Shown one piece after another: positions 45,113-53,538 of a stretch of 64,000 bases of DNA. The stretch is from CAIOZA01 sp964464375 (GTDB lineage: Bacteria; Bacteroidota; Ignavibacteria; Kapaibacteriales; UBA2268). The notes beneath the pieces were generated by a model that saw nothing but the letters and a program-made list of their open reading frames with translations, was not told the DNA's origin and did not search any database. Both the position numbers and the translations under genes were made by a program. Location: the NCBI GenBank assembly GCA_964464375.1, contig CAYXFU010000015.1:21454-85453 (forward strand), given 5' to 3'. Numbering within the stretch: position 1 is the first letter of the stretch; every line of letters begins with the position of its first letter.

Positions 45113-45580
45113 ATGCTGATACCCATCGAAGAAATAGAGCAGTTCTGTAATCAACTCCGCAATGAGGGTAAATCTATTGTCTTCACTAACGGATGCTTCG
45201 ACATTCTCCATGTGGGGCATACGACATATCTGCAGAAAGCGAAGGATCTGGGCGACGTTCTGATTCTCGGTCTGAACAGTGATGCGTCCGTCCGACGGCT
45301 GAAAGGTGAATCGCGTCCGATCAACAACGAAAACGACAGAGCCGTTGTACTCCTTGCTCTTCGTTCGATAGATCATGTTGTTATTTTCCCCGAAGACACG
45401 CCTTTCTATTTGATAAGCCTAATTCAACCCGATATATTAGCCAAAGGCGGCGACTACAGCCGAGATACAATTGTCGGAGCTGACATAGTAGAAGCACGAG
45501 GCGGTAAAGTCGTTGTTATCCCACTTGTTGACGGCAAGTCCACTACTGCCACAATCAACAAGATGCAGTCAAATTGCTGA
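45113..45580 (+). CDS. rfaE2: D-glycero-beta-D-manno-heptose 1-phosphate adenylyltransferase
   Basis: A 155-residue nucleotidyltransferase: FTNGCFDILHVGHTTYLQKA carries the HxGH motif of the cytidylyltransferase-like fold. LILGLNSDASVRRLKGESRP and LAKGGDYSRDTIVGAD, then GKSTTATINKM, match the HldE C-terminal domain/RfaE2. It begins one base after the kinase stop (tgagatg), so the two heptose steps are coupled. With the kinase it makes ADP-heptose for lipopolysaccharide. Confidence 0.93.
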   Translation: MLIPIEEIEQFCNQLRNEGKSIVFTNGCFDILHVGHTTYLQKAKDLGDVLILGLNSDASVRRLKGESRPINNENDRAVVLLALRSIDHVVIFPEDTPFYLISLIQPDILAKGGDYSRDTIVGADIVEARGGKVVVIPLVDGKSTTATINKMQSNC

Positions 45581-45585
45581 GGAGG
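45581..45585 (+). promoter_or_regulatory. Shine-Dalgarno supporting a TTG start
   Basis: GGAGG directly follows the rfaE2 stop and lies seven bases before the TTG at 45593. No ATG nearby gives the conserved DUF1697 N-terminus. Confidence 0.65.
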
Positions 45586-45592
45586 TAGGTCC

Positions 45593-46147
45593 TTGCCTAA
45601 ACTACAAACATATATATCAATCCTGCGCGGAATCAACGTAAGTGGTCAAAAGCTGATAAAGATGGATGCCCTGCGTCAAATGTACAAAGATATTGGTTTC
45701 CAATCTGTGCAAAGCTATATACAGAGCGGCAATGTGATATTCCAATCTAAGGATACTCCAAATTCTGAACTTGAAAAAACTATCTCTTCTAAAATCTCTG
45801 ATGTGTTTGGCTTCGATGTGCCTGTTCTGGTGCTGTGTCTGGAGGAAATGAAGACAATCGCCGCGAACAATCCGTTCGTAAACGTCAGACACGAAGACAT
45901 AAACTTTCTCTATGTAACATTCCTGGCTGATGTACCGAATCAATCTCTGATTGACAAGATACGCAATGAAGTAAAAACCGATGATGAATTCGAGGCGATA
46001 GGAAAAGCAATATATCTGTTCTGCCCTACCGGCTATGGCAGAACCAAACTTAACAACAACGTATTCGAATCGAAACTCAAAACCCGCGCCACCACACGAA
46101 ACTGGAAAACTGTGCTGGAGCTGGTGAGAATGGGAGAAGGAAAATAA
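45593..46147 (+). CDS. DUF1697 family protein
   Basis: A 184-residue protein starting at TTG. The family signature YISILRGINVSGQKLIKMD is followed by YKDIGFQSVQSYIQSGNVIF, and the later FLADVP and the arginine-containing CPTGYGRTKLNNNVFESKL fit as well. The molecular function is unknown. The last part of its coding sequence (ctggaaaac.gtgctggagctg, 46102-46123) is repeated at 47108-47129 beyond the next two genes, as if a cassette had been inserted at the gene end. Confidence 0.9.
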   Translation: MPKLQTYISILRGINVSGQKLIKMDALRQMYKDIGFQSVQSYIQSGNVIFQSKDTPNSELEKTISSKISDVFGFDVPVLVLCLEEMKTIAANNPFVNVRHEDINFLYVTFLADVPNQSLIDKIRNEVKTDDEFEAIGKAIYLFCPTGYGRTKLNNNVFESKLKTRATTRNWKTVLELVRMGEGK

Positions 46148-46229
46148 CTCTCAATATTTGGTTTACACTATTGAAGCTAATCAAATCGTTATTGTTAATA
46201 AAATTATTAATTAATTGATCGATAAAATA

Positions 46230-46394
46230 ATGACAAGAGAATTTCAAGTATTAATAGAGAGAGACGCTGATGGGTTCTTCGTTGCAGAAGTACCTGGTCT
46301 TAAAGGCTGTCATACTCAGGCAAAATCAGTTGATGTTTTGATGGATCGGATCAAAGAGGCAATTGAATTGTGTCTGGAAGTTGAAAATATATAA
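46230..46394 (+). CDS. Short HicB-like protein
   Basis: A 54-residue frame (ATG 46230 to TAA 46394). FQVLIERDADGFFVAEVPGL, then KGCHTQA and LMDRIKEAIELCL match the HicB/UPF0150 N-terminal domain, a partial RNase-H-like fold. No DNA-binding C-terminal domain and no HicA toxin are present. Its stop overlaps the start of the next gene by one base (TAATG), so it is co-translated with the PD-(D/E)XK-like protein. Stand-alone HicB-like proteins are common; antitoxin function is therefore only a guess. Confidence 0.8.
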   Translation: MTREFQVLIERDADGFFVAEVPGLKGCHTQAKSVDVLMDRIKEAIELCLEVENI

Positions 46395-47104
46395 TGAAAC
46401 TAGAAAAAATCACAGCCACTCCAAAAAGTCCCGATGAATCGTTTCGATTCAATGGAGATCCTCTAAATTTTAAAATATTAGATTTTTGGATCTGGAATCA
46501 GTCCGATTTATTGGTAAATAAAAATCGAGGGGTTCTGGCAGAATTTATCGTAAAGCAAGCATTAAACATAGGTAACACTTCACGAGTAGAATGGGACGCC
46601 GTTGACCTTATAACAATAGACGGTATTTCTATAGAAGTAAAAACATCAGCCTACATTCAGTCTTGGGGTCAAAATGATTATTCAAAAATTTATTTTGATA
46701 TTGCTCCAACATATGTATTGAAAGAGGACAATACTATCACTTTAGATAGACAAAGGCAAGCATTGATATATATTTTTTGTTTGTTGCATCACAAAGATCA
46801 GGAAAGCATTGACCCTATGAATCTGGACCAGTGGACTTTTTATTTAGTAAAAACAGATACCCTTAATGAAAGGCTGCCAAATCAAAAGTCAATGAGCCTA
46901 TCAACTCTAGAAAAAAAACTAGATCCTATTAAATGTAATTTTGGAGGACTTGAAGCCTCATTCAGGGAAATGAAAGATACCCTCTCCCCGAAATCCACAG
47001 ATACCGAATATCTTACCTCAATTCTGGGTATGAGTGAATCCATTGTTGAAGGAATGAACACACCAATTGAAGAATGTACTGATAAACCTGACTGGTCTAT
47101 CTAA
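46394..47104 (+). CDS. PD-(D/E)XK nuclease-like protein of unknown function
   Basis: A 236-residue protein. The central segment VEWDAVDLITIDG then ISIEVKTSAYIQSW has the PD-(D/E)XK arrangement: D68 and D71, a beta turn, then E81-x-K83. This is typical of restriction-endonuclease-fold nucleases. The N- and C-terminal parts are not recognisable; RQRQALIYIFCLLHHKD and LDQWTFYLVKTDTLNERL look like further strands of the same fold. It begins in the HicB-like stop (TAATG). A defence or toxin role is plausible, not shown. Confidence 0.6.
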   Translation: MKLEKITATPKSPDESFRFNGDPLNFKILDFWIWNQSDLLVNKNRGVLAEFIVKQALNIGNTSRVEWDAVDLITIDGISIEVKTSAYIQSWGQNDYSKIYFDIAPTYVLKEDNTITLDRQRQALIYIFCLLHHKDQESIDPMNLDQWTFYLVKTDTLNERLPNQKSMSLSTLEKKLDPIKCNFGGLEASFREMKDTLSPKSTDTEYLTSILGMSESIVEGMNTPIEECTDKPDWSI

Positions 47105-47107
47105 TAG

Positions 47108-47129
47108 CTGGAAAACAGTGCTGGAGCTG
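47108..47129 (+). pseudogene. Remnant of the 3' end of a DUF1697 gene
   Basis: 22 bases matching 46102-46123 with one mismatch. In the same reading phase they give W-K-T-V-L-E-L, as at the end of the DUF1697 protein; the mismatch (act/aca) is synonymous. No further similarity continues on either side. Confidence 0.6.
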
Positions 47130-47140
47130 ATTTGTACTCC

Positions 47141-47797
47141 CTATTTCTTCACTGCGTATTTTATCAGATTGCGTTCGCTGAAGATTTTGTCCTGAGATAA
47201 GAAATGGACTTTGACAAGGCCGATTCCCTTGTGATAGTATGATCTATTGTGGGATGTGATAAGTTCCTTCTTGGAGTGGGGAATTTTCTCCATCACGTAG
47301 CATTGCAGATTGCCGAACCTGGTGTCAATATTTTCTGTTCCTTCAAACCGGATGTACTGGTTCGATGTATCTATCTGAGCTGTTTCGGGATTCTCGGATA
47401 AAACGTCGGAGAAGCCGGTTATATTATTTGGATCGTCCTCCTCCGAATAGACCAGCTGTGTCTGGGATTCGCATTTGACATAGTAAAAAGCAATTCTGCT
47501 GAGATTGGGTTTGGATGATGATTGCTTAATTCTGTAACCCATCATTTTTCTCTTATTGCCCAATTTGTAATAGTATATATTCTGCAAGCCGGTAATTTCG
47601 AACTTAACGGTATCCTTGCCTCCGGAGATATTGCTATCCTCATAAACCCAGTAATTGCCAACAGACAGAGGAAGCATCTGCGTTTTGAGAGAATCGGGAT
47701 TGATATTGGGAATACACACGGATACGTTCATGTTGTTGCATGAGTACATCATTGTGAGAAAAATCAAAACAAATATATATTTCAGTAATATATTCAA
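47141..47797 (-). CDS. Lipoprotein, paralogue of the gene at 48115
   Basis: A putative lipoprotein of about 218 residues (signal YIFVLIFLTMMYSC). The start is uncertain: the frame opens with TTG 47797; the sister gene's ATG aligns with a CTG here. Shared blocks are VCIPNINPDSLKTQMLPLSV with GNYWVYED (sister VCIPTVHPDSIKTQMIPIAV and GNKWYYEE), FYYVKCESQTQLVY, and a C-terminal YYHKGIGLVKV. Function unknown. The two genes are about 32 percent identical by eye over matched blocks, so the duplication is old. Confidence 0.75.
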   Translation of the reverse strand: MNILLKYIFVLIFLTMMYSCNNMNVSVCIPNINPDSLKTQMLPLSVGNYWVYEDSNISGGKDTVKFEITGLQNIYYYKLGNKRKMMGYRIKQSSSKPNLSRIAFYYVKCESQTQLVYSEEDDPNNITGFSDVLSENPETAQIDTSNQYIRFEGTENIDTRFGNLQCYVMEKIPHSKKELITSHNRSYYHKGIGLVKVHFLSQDKIFSERNLIKYAVKK

Positions 47798-48114
47798 TAA
47801 ATAATAATACTCTGGGAAAAAATGAATTGTAAACCAGATTACATTTTCGTCAAATGTACATAGAATTTGAGGTATAATTAGTTAGTCTATTAGTTAGCGA
47901 AATATGCGTCAAACAGGATTACAGATATAGGAGATTGTAACATTTTTTTAATAGTTCTTAAACTTTACTTTTTTTTATTTATAATTGCATTTAAGTGCGT
48001 TTCTGCATTTATAATTTCTTATATTTGCAGTTAAGGCATTAAGTGCAAATATAAATTTTCATAATTGCAGGAAATAGAAATCAATGATAGAGAAATAGAT
48101 AAGTAATGAAGGAT
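47798..48114. other. Intergenic region with an AT-rich palindrome
   Basis: A 317-base spacer between the two lipoprotein genes, upstream of the 47141 gene. It contains tatatttgca (48020-48029) and its perfect inverted copy tgcaaatata (48044-48053) separated by 14 bases, and several further cataattgca-like segments. It could be an operator or a small structured RNA. Nothing coding was seen. Confidence 0.5.
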
Positions 48115-48801
48115 CTATTTCTTTATTTCGTATTTCTTTAATTCTCTGCGATAAATTACTTCACCATACCTGTTTATCTGATCTACTCTTATCAATCCGA
48201 TTCCTTTAGAATAATAAGTTTTCATTTCATTCCACAATTTTGCCTTTTCTGCATCTGAGCCTTTAAGTTCATTAGAATTTATCATACTTATATTTTTTGA
48301 TAATTGTTGCTGTACATAACATTCTAGTTCACCAAAATCAGTTTTGATTCTTTCATTATTTTTCCACTTTGATGATGGGTTTATAGAGTCATAAGAACCA
48401 ATTATTGGATTCTCAATAATTTCATTTAGATATTTAACGATGGTATTCTTATTTTCGAAGTTTGCTGTCATTAGAACTGTTTTATCGCTACACTTTAAGT
48501 AATAAAAAACATTGCTTGGTGAAGTTTTAGTATTTAAAAATTTTAAATTATATGCCAATGTCTGTATTGTAAGCCCATTACGGTTGATAGTTACAGTGTC
48601 CAAACTTGAAATTTCAACATAAATTTTGTTCTGGGGGCTATACTTGCCAGTTTCCTCATAATACCATTTGTTGCCAACAGCTATTGGAATCATCTGAGTT
48701 TTTATCGAATCAGGATGAACAGTTGGAATACAAACAGAATACTTAGGCTGACTGCAAGAGTAGCAGATAAAGAGACATAGAATAACAAACATATACTTCA
48801 T
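48115..48801 (-). CDS. Lipoprotein, paralogue of the gene at 47141
   Basis: A 228-residue lipoprotein with signal MKYMFVILCLFICYSCSQP (lipobox YSC). The VCIPTVHPDSIKTQMIPIAV block, NVFYYLKCSDKTVLM and YYSKGIGLIRVDQI mark it as the paralogue of the neighbouring lipoprotein. The mature part looks all-beta. No known domain was recognised. Probably anchored to the outer membrane or periplasmic face. Confidence 0.78.
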   Translation of the reverse strand: MKYMFVILCLFICYSCSQPKYSVCIPTVHPDSIKTQMIPIAVGNKWYYEETGKYSPQNKIYVEISSLDTVTINRNGLTIQTLAYNLKFLNTKTSPSNVFYYLKCSDKTVLMTANFENKNTIVKYLNEIIENPIIGSYDSINPSSKWKNNERIKTDFGELECYVQQQLSKNISMINSNELKGSDAEKAKLWNEMKTYYSKGIGLIRVDQINRYGEVIYRRELKKYEIKK

Positions 48802-48899
48802 AAATTCTCCGAATAAAAATTCATTACATAATATTTTAATTTAACAATTTAAGCAAATATGATGAATAATGAGATAATTATTGTACGCAAATCTAAACA

Positions 48900-49601
48900 T
48901 CAGTTCATTGCGGAATCTGTTTTATTGATGTAGTCGCCGGGAGTATAGTTAGTGCTTGCCTGATTGTAGTACTGAAGTGCTTTGGAGGCAAACTGAGACT
49001 GTGTTTTTGTAGTGTCACTATTTTGAGCCTTGGAAGTTTCTTTTTCAGAATTTGCTAGTTCTGTTTTCTTCTGCTGTAGATCGGAAATCCTGGCATCTGC
49101 AGACTGTGCAACGGATCTGTCCTGAGGTGATGGATCTGACGGAGCCATTGCGGCTCTTTTGACCTGCTGCATCTTAGCTATTGAAGCATCAGGATTCTTT
49201 GGATCAACAGTTGTATCAATGCTGACTTCACCACCAATTGCATATTGTTTGCCGTCGGGACCTGTTGTTGTTTGGAAAGAAGCCCCACCGCGAACCAGTC
49301 CTCCGCCTGCAGATAAATGCGCCTGTTCGTGAGTTCGGACTTTTTGATCGGCAGCTTTTAATTGCTGTACCTGTTTTTCCTGTTCGGGTGTTAAGGTTTT
49401 CTGCCCAGTTGCGGGTTTCTTTGCGGTAACATTTTGCTCAGCTGCTTTTTGTTTGGGTTTATCGTCATCGGATGGTTTGACTTTGCCTGTAACGAGATCG
49501 TATTGATTGCCGGACACAGATTTAGCTTTGCCTGAATCGTTAGAATACAAGCCATAATCACCATAATTATTATGGTAACCGTTAATTGTTAAATCTGCCA
49601 T
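48900..49601 (-). CDS. SprA-related putative metalloprotease
   Basis: A 233-residue protein whose centre matches the SprA-related (CJM1_0395) family: QKVRTHEQAHLSAGGGLVRG, with H91-E92-x-x-H95 as in HExxH zinc peptidases, then SFQTTTGPDGKQYAIGGEV, IDTTVDPKNPDASIAKMQQV and KRAAMAPSDPSPQDRSVA. The two ends are low-complexity (Lys, Gln, Ala, Ser, Thr), with KPATGQKTLTPEQEKQ on the left. No signal peptide is obvious. The activity is predicted from the motif only. Confidence 0.82.
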   Translation of the reverse strand: MADLTINGYHNNYGDYGLYSNDSGKAKSVSGNQYDLVTGKVKPSDDDKPKQKAAEQNVTAKKPATGQKTLTPEQEKQVQQLKAADQKVRTHEQAHLSAGGGLVRGGASFQTTTGPDGKQYAIGGEVSIDTTVDPKNPDASIAKMQQVKRAAMAPSDPSPQDRSVAQSADARISDLQQKKTELANSEKETSKAQNSDTTKTQSQFASKALQYYNQASTNYTPGDYINKTDSAMN

Positions 49602-49656
49602 ATCCTTTCGCTATTTATCCTTCTTATATTAATATCGGTTAGAGACCTTGAGAACT

Positions 49657-51033
49657 TTAATTTATCACTACAAGTTTGTAAATCTTAATCTGATGCCTGG
49701 TTTTTATCTGAATAAAATATAATCCATCTGCAAGTGCGGATGTGTTTATGATTCTATTTTCCCTTGAATTGGAGATTATGTTACCCATTATATCAAATAT
49801 TGTGTATTCACGAGTATTCTCCGGCAGTGTAATTATTCCGTTAATATTTTCAATAACTTGTTCGGTCGCAGACTCTCTGACATCAGACGGAACCGGGAAA
49901 TGATAAGCTCCTATGTCGTAAATACCCTGGGAAATATAGTTGACAGAATCATGCGGATGAACATACTCTGCTTTTGGTGCTGTATCGAAGCAATCAACAA
50001 CCGGAGGCTTAATCCCTGCTCCAATAGCAGATGAACCGACTGTAATGTGGTAGTTAAACTTTGAAACATCCTGAAACTTTAGTAAATCAGGTTTCTCAGT
50101 GAAGATATTATTCTGCAATGTCCATTTAGCTATCGTTGGTTGGTATGCTGTCGCAGTTGTTCCGCAGAAGATATTATTTACGAAACGAACATCAGTTGCA
50201 CCATCGCGGACATTCACAAAGCCGCACTTAGTCCTGCCCGAAACCAAAGTATTATTGACAAAGTAGAGTTTTGCCTCGGGGTTGTTAAATCCCTCAGTTC
50301 CAAATGTTACTGAGGTGTAATTGTCGGATGCCTGGCTCTCGTAGAAGATATTACCGATTACAAAACTCTTTCCGCCGTTCGGCATATCGAGCAAGTAGCT
50401 GGAGTTTCCATCTGAACTGTCGGTAAGGAAGTTATACATTATATAATTATTATGGGCGCGGGTTTTCAGAGTATGTCCTGACTTGGCATGATGCGAATAG
50501 TTGAACCGGAAAGTAAGACTGCGAACATGATTTATGTACAGATTATGCGAAAAGCCATCCCCAAAACCCATGTAAGAGAATTCGCAAAACTCGATGAGGA
50601 TATCGCTGTTTGCATTATCTCCGGCGAGAATTCCATCTTCATTATCATGGAAATAGCAGTGACGGACAGTGAGGTGAGTACCTTCCATCCTTATTCCGGC
50701 ACCATTCTTATCGGGAACTCTAGCATCGGAGAACTCGATATTCTCGATTGTCGTATTTTGCCCCTGAACGATCCATATAGCTTTATCCTGGGGTAATTTA
50801 AGTCCTCCGATTAAATGGACTCTTCCGCCCACTCCGCGTATGAGAAGATCATTCTTTGTCCAGATAGCACCATCGCCGATGTAATCTCCGGCTGTAATTT
50901 CAACTGTATCTCCATTGCTGACATTAGATGCAGCTTCGCTCGGAACCATATACTTTTCGGAAGGACCTACTCTCAGCACAGCTGCATAAGCAGGTAAAGC
51001 GATAATAATGAGAAGCAATGCTAGTATTTTCAT
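49657..51033 (-). CDS. Secreted right-handed beta-helix protein with T9SS sorting domain
   Basis: A 458-residue protein. After the signal MKILALLLIIIALPAYAAVL comes RVGPSEKYMVPSEAASNVSN and GDTVEITAGDY, then the repeated short strands of a parallel beta-helix with aligned asparagines (GIRMEGTHLTVRHCYFHDNE, SDILIEFCEFS, NYIMYNFLTDSS, AKLYFVNNTLVS). This is the pectate-lyase-like fold; a polysaccharide lyase role is possible but the catalytic residues are not clear. The C-terminus (TIFDIMGN, ALADGLYFIQIKT, IYKLVVIN) is a type A T9SS sorting domain. Confidence 0.85.
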   Translation of the reverse strand: MKILALLLIIIALPAYAAVLRVGPSEKYMVPSEAASNVSNGDTVEITAGDYIGDGAIWTKNDLLIRGVGGRVHLIGGLKLPQDKAIWIVQGQNTTIENIEFSDARVPDKNGAGIRMEGTHLTVRHCYFHDNEDGILAGDNANSDILIEFCEFSYMGFGDGFSHNLYINHVRSLTFRFNYSHHAKSGHTLKTRAHNNYIMYNFLTDSSDGNSSYLLDMPNGGKSFVIGNIFYESQASDNYTSVTFGTEGFNNPEAKLYFVNNTLVSGRTKCGFVNVRDGATDVRFVNNIFCGTTATAYQPTIAKWTLQNNIFTEKPDLLKFQDVSKFNYHITVGSSAIGAGIKPPVVDCFDTAPKAEYVHPHDSVNYISQGIYDIGAYHFPVPSDVRESATEQVIENINGIITLPENTREYTIFDIMGNIISNSRENRIINTSALADGLYFIQIKTRHQIKIYKLVVIN

Positions 51034-51487
51034 TTTCTCTTCTCCAATTAATTTATATAATTGAGGGTAAACTGCACTTTTTATTTTAACAAAATATATC
51101 AGTGATTAGCGAAGGAGTTTGCCGGAATGAGAGACTCTGACAGAATCAAGATTATTATCAGTAGAGCTGGCGTAGATCCTCTGTTCGGGGAAATTATAAA
51201 AACATTATGATTTGATGAGTACAGACAATACCGTTCGAACCAAAAAATAACCTGAAACCATTTTTCCCGATTCGTGTCGGAATAGGTGTTCAACAAGTTG
51301 GTTTATTTCATTTTTTTTGGTCAATTTCTTGTCGTCCTTTACAATTAACGCTAGCGGTTGAGGCTATATGCAGAAAGGGATTTCGAAGCACTTTCATATC
51401 AAGTTACAACTACAATTGATACGAGCTGAACTGCTCGAATACGAACTGCACCTCCAATTAACTATACCGTGTGTTGCCTGCTGGCAT
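51034..51487. other. Intergenic region with folded non-coding segment
   Basis: 454 bases between the beta-helix gene and the EcoRI-like methylase. The part from about 51345 to 51480 has short inverted pairs (gagc/gctc, tatcaa/ttgata, ttgaggc/ccaatt imperfect) and could fold. Near 51109-51210 a frame looks slightly protein-like but has no convincing start. No gene is called. Confidence 0.45.
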
Positions 51488-52486
51488 TCATCTATTTTCA
51501 ATTAGTTCAGTTTGTATCCGTTTATTTTTGATGAGTATTCTAAAATACGGACTTTTCCCATTTACTGATAAATCTCTATCATCATTCCCTTTCCTGAATT
51601 TAATTATTTCAAATTGGCCGGGATTGAATTTATGCAAAAAGGTTATTGGTACACCCATAAAACCCTCGTAATCCATTGGTATTTCTTGTGTTTTATTGAC
51701 ATTAATCCCATCATAATTATCAAATTTTGGATATTCAGTTTCGTTTCCAAAATATTTTTTCGTGAGTGCTATATCTTCGTGTCGTATTGATGTGTCTAAA
51801 TTCGTTAACCATAAACAATTATTTGGAGAAACTATCCTATTTTCATTTTCATCAATCCGAGCCTCTGTGCCATAAAGTTCATAGTGATCGGGAACAATGA
51901 AACCAGAAACTCCTCTACCTAGATTTATCCCTAACCACGCCTTGTTTTCTTTAATGAGTTTAAAAATCTCTTTATACGTTATTGCATTTATATTGCCAAT
52001 TATCAAAAACTTTTTATCGTATTTAACCAATTGAGCTACATGTTCTCGGAATAATGAAAAGGGGGGGTTCGTAACAACAATATCTGACTGCTTTAGTAGT
52101 TCAATGCTCTCTGAACTACGAAAATCCCCGTCCCCTTTGAAGTAAATAATATCTGTTGAACTTGATTTCTTGTTTTTGTCCTCTGTGCCTGTATATTCAA
52201 AGAAAAAACCATTTTCATCTTCTTTCGTATTAAATAAATCTCTGACTTGTTCTTTGTAACAAGAGGCTATTAGTTTTTTAAGACCTAATTCTTTGAAGTT
52301 AGAAGCGAAATATTTATAAAAATTACTAATTCGAGGGTCATCGCAATTGCAATAAACAACTTTATTCTCAAAGTGACTTTTATAATGTTGCAATTCACTT
52401 TCTATATCCGAAAGTTGTGTATAAAACTCGTCACTTTTTGATTTTTTAGCTTTTTGTAATAATTCATTTGTTGCATTTCTTGCCAT
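51488..52486 (-). CDS. EcoRI-type adenine-specific DNA methyltransferase
   Basis: A 332-residue methyltransferase starting at ATG 52486 (a TTG two codons earlier is less likely). MARNATNELLQKAKKSKSDE and FYTQLSDIESELQHYKSHF, then VVYCNCDDPRISNFYKYF, are the N-terminal block of the M.EcoRI family. The catalytic motif is N-P-P-F (VVTNPPFSLFREHV). It should methylate adenine in the site cut by the endonuclease whose gene precedes it (GAATTC by homology), protecting the host. It lies 38 bases after the endonuclease stop. Confidence 0.92.
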   Translation of the reverse strand: MARNATNELLQKAKKSKSDEFYTQLSDIESELQHYKSHFENKVVYCNCDDPRISNFYKYFASNFKELGLKKLIASCYKEQVRDLFNTKEDENGFFFEYTGTEDKNKKSSSTDIIYFKGDGDFRSSESIELLKQSDIVVTNPPFSLFREHVAQLVKYDKKFLIIGNINAITYKEIFKLIKENKAWLGINLGRGVSGFIVPDHYELYGTEARIDENENRIVSPNNCLWLTNLDTSIRHEDIALTKKYFGNETEYPKFDNYDGINVNKTQEIPMDYEGFMGVPITFLHKFNPGQFEIIKFRKGNDDRDLSVNGKSPYFRILIKNKRIQTELIENR

Positions 52487-52524
52487 TTTCAACCTATATT
52501 TTTTTTAAACCTTTGGGTTTTTGG

Positions 52525-53361
52525 TTATTTACTTTTGGTTATCTGATTAAATAAGTCACTACCTAATACTTGAAGAGAGGTTTTCGAAACTTCAAGCATA
52601 ATATCGAACATGTTTTTTATATCCCATATTTCTCCATTCCCTTGTGTGTAAATAGAAGTTGCTTGAAGCATTATTGTTTTATCATTATGCTTGACAAACT
52701 TGTTTTTACATAAATTGGTATTAATTGGCATTCCATAATTTGCAGAGGTCAATCTATCCAATCTGTTTAACATCCCTGAATTGTATTCCAGCGTCACAAC
52801 CCTGCCATCGGATCTTTTAATTGAAATAGTTTCTGTTAAAAAATTTGAGCCTTCAAGAAATAAGACATAAGGAAAATGAGATTCAGATAACATCAAATTA
52901 GCGATTTCAGATATGTTTTTATGTGATCTTTCTATCGCATTACCGGCAGCCATCAAGTCTTGATTGTTACCTTTACCAACTAATACACCCTTTTTGATAT
53001 TATCAATGTCTTTCCCTTGGTGTTTAGCCTCCGAAACTAAAACAACCCTCCAATTACCGTTATCGTCTTTTACTCTTATTATTCCACCATCGGGTATAAT
53101 ACTGGAATTTGAGACAAAAAGAGTTTGTCCCAATTCTGGGTCAACTTTCTTTAATGCTTCGTTTATTTCTTCTTTTCTTATGCTTTTTCTGTAGTGAAAA
53201 GTTAATTGAGGAAATTCCTTTTCAAGCTGTTCTATCACAAAATGTGAGATTTTTCCAACTGTTATATCATGTGATTTTGCTATAATCCCAAATATACCAA
53301 CTACACCTTGAGAAACTTTATGTTGATTCGTTAATCTATTTGATTGATTCTTTTTTGCCAT
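52525..53361 (-). CDS. EcoRI-like type II restriction endonuclease
   Basis: A 278-residue protein closely resembling EcoRI, with the catalytic residues at the very same numbers: P90-D91, E111 and K113 (IIPDGGIIRVKDD, VVLVSEAKHQGKD). The recognition helix N141-A142-I143-E144-R145 (GNAIERSHKNISEIAN) and R200/R203 (LNRLDRLTSANYG), which contact GAATTC in EcoRI, are conserved too, as are FPYVLFLEGSNFLTE and DLFNQITKS at the end. It should therefore cut GAATTC. From memory the match over aligned blocks is high (likely above 60 percent); an alignment would settle the number. The partner methylase follows. Confidence 0.95.
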   Translation of the reverse strand: MAKKNQSNRLTNQHKVSQGVVGIFGIIAKSHDITVGKISHFVIEQLEKEFPQLTFHYRKSIRKEEINEALKKVDPELGQTLFVSNSSIIPDGGIIRVKDDNGNWRVVLVSEAKHQGKDIDNIKKGVLVGKGNNQDLMAAGNAIERSHKNISEIANLMLSESHFPYVLFLEGSNFLTETISIKRSDGRVVTLEYNSGMLNRLDRLTSANYGMPINTNLCKNKFVKHNDKTIMLQATSIYTQGNGEIWDIKNMFDIMLEVSKTSLQVLGSDLFNQITKSK

Positions 53362-53503
53362 CTTTTTTCTATTTCTATCTTATTTTTAATACAAAAATAC
53401 AAAACTTAAATTCGACATTTTCATTTTCTTCCGTTTTTTCATTATTATTCATCGCTTCCTTTCTCACCACTCTACATTAATTTTCATTTGTTCCATCCTC
53501 AAT

Positions 53504-53538
53504 TGTCTGAACTGGGATTTCAGGGATTTATGGGATTA
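53504..53538 (+). repeat. Left arm of a 35-bp inverted repeat
   Basis: tgtctgaactgggatttcag then ggatttatgggatta; the inverted copy at 53956-53990 matches at 34 of 35 positions. The GxxExxY stop codon (53520-53522) falls inside this arm. Confidence 0.85.

Noticed and set aside
46148..47140. A classical hicAB module
   Set aside because: Only a HicB-like ORF is present; no HicA-like double-stranded RNA-binding protein precedes or follows it.
51109..51210. Protein-like short rightward stretch (includes RIKIIISRAGVDPLFGEII) between the beta-helix and methylase genes
   Set aside because: Only about 27 codons from the first ATG, no recognised family and no ribosome-binding site; too little to call a gene or a remnant.
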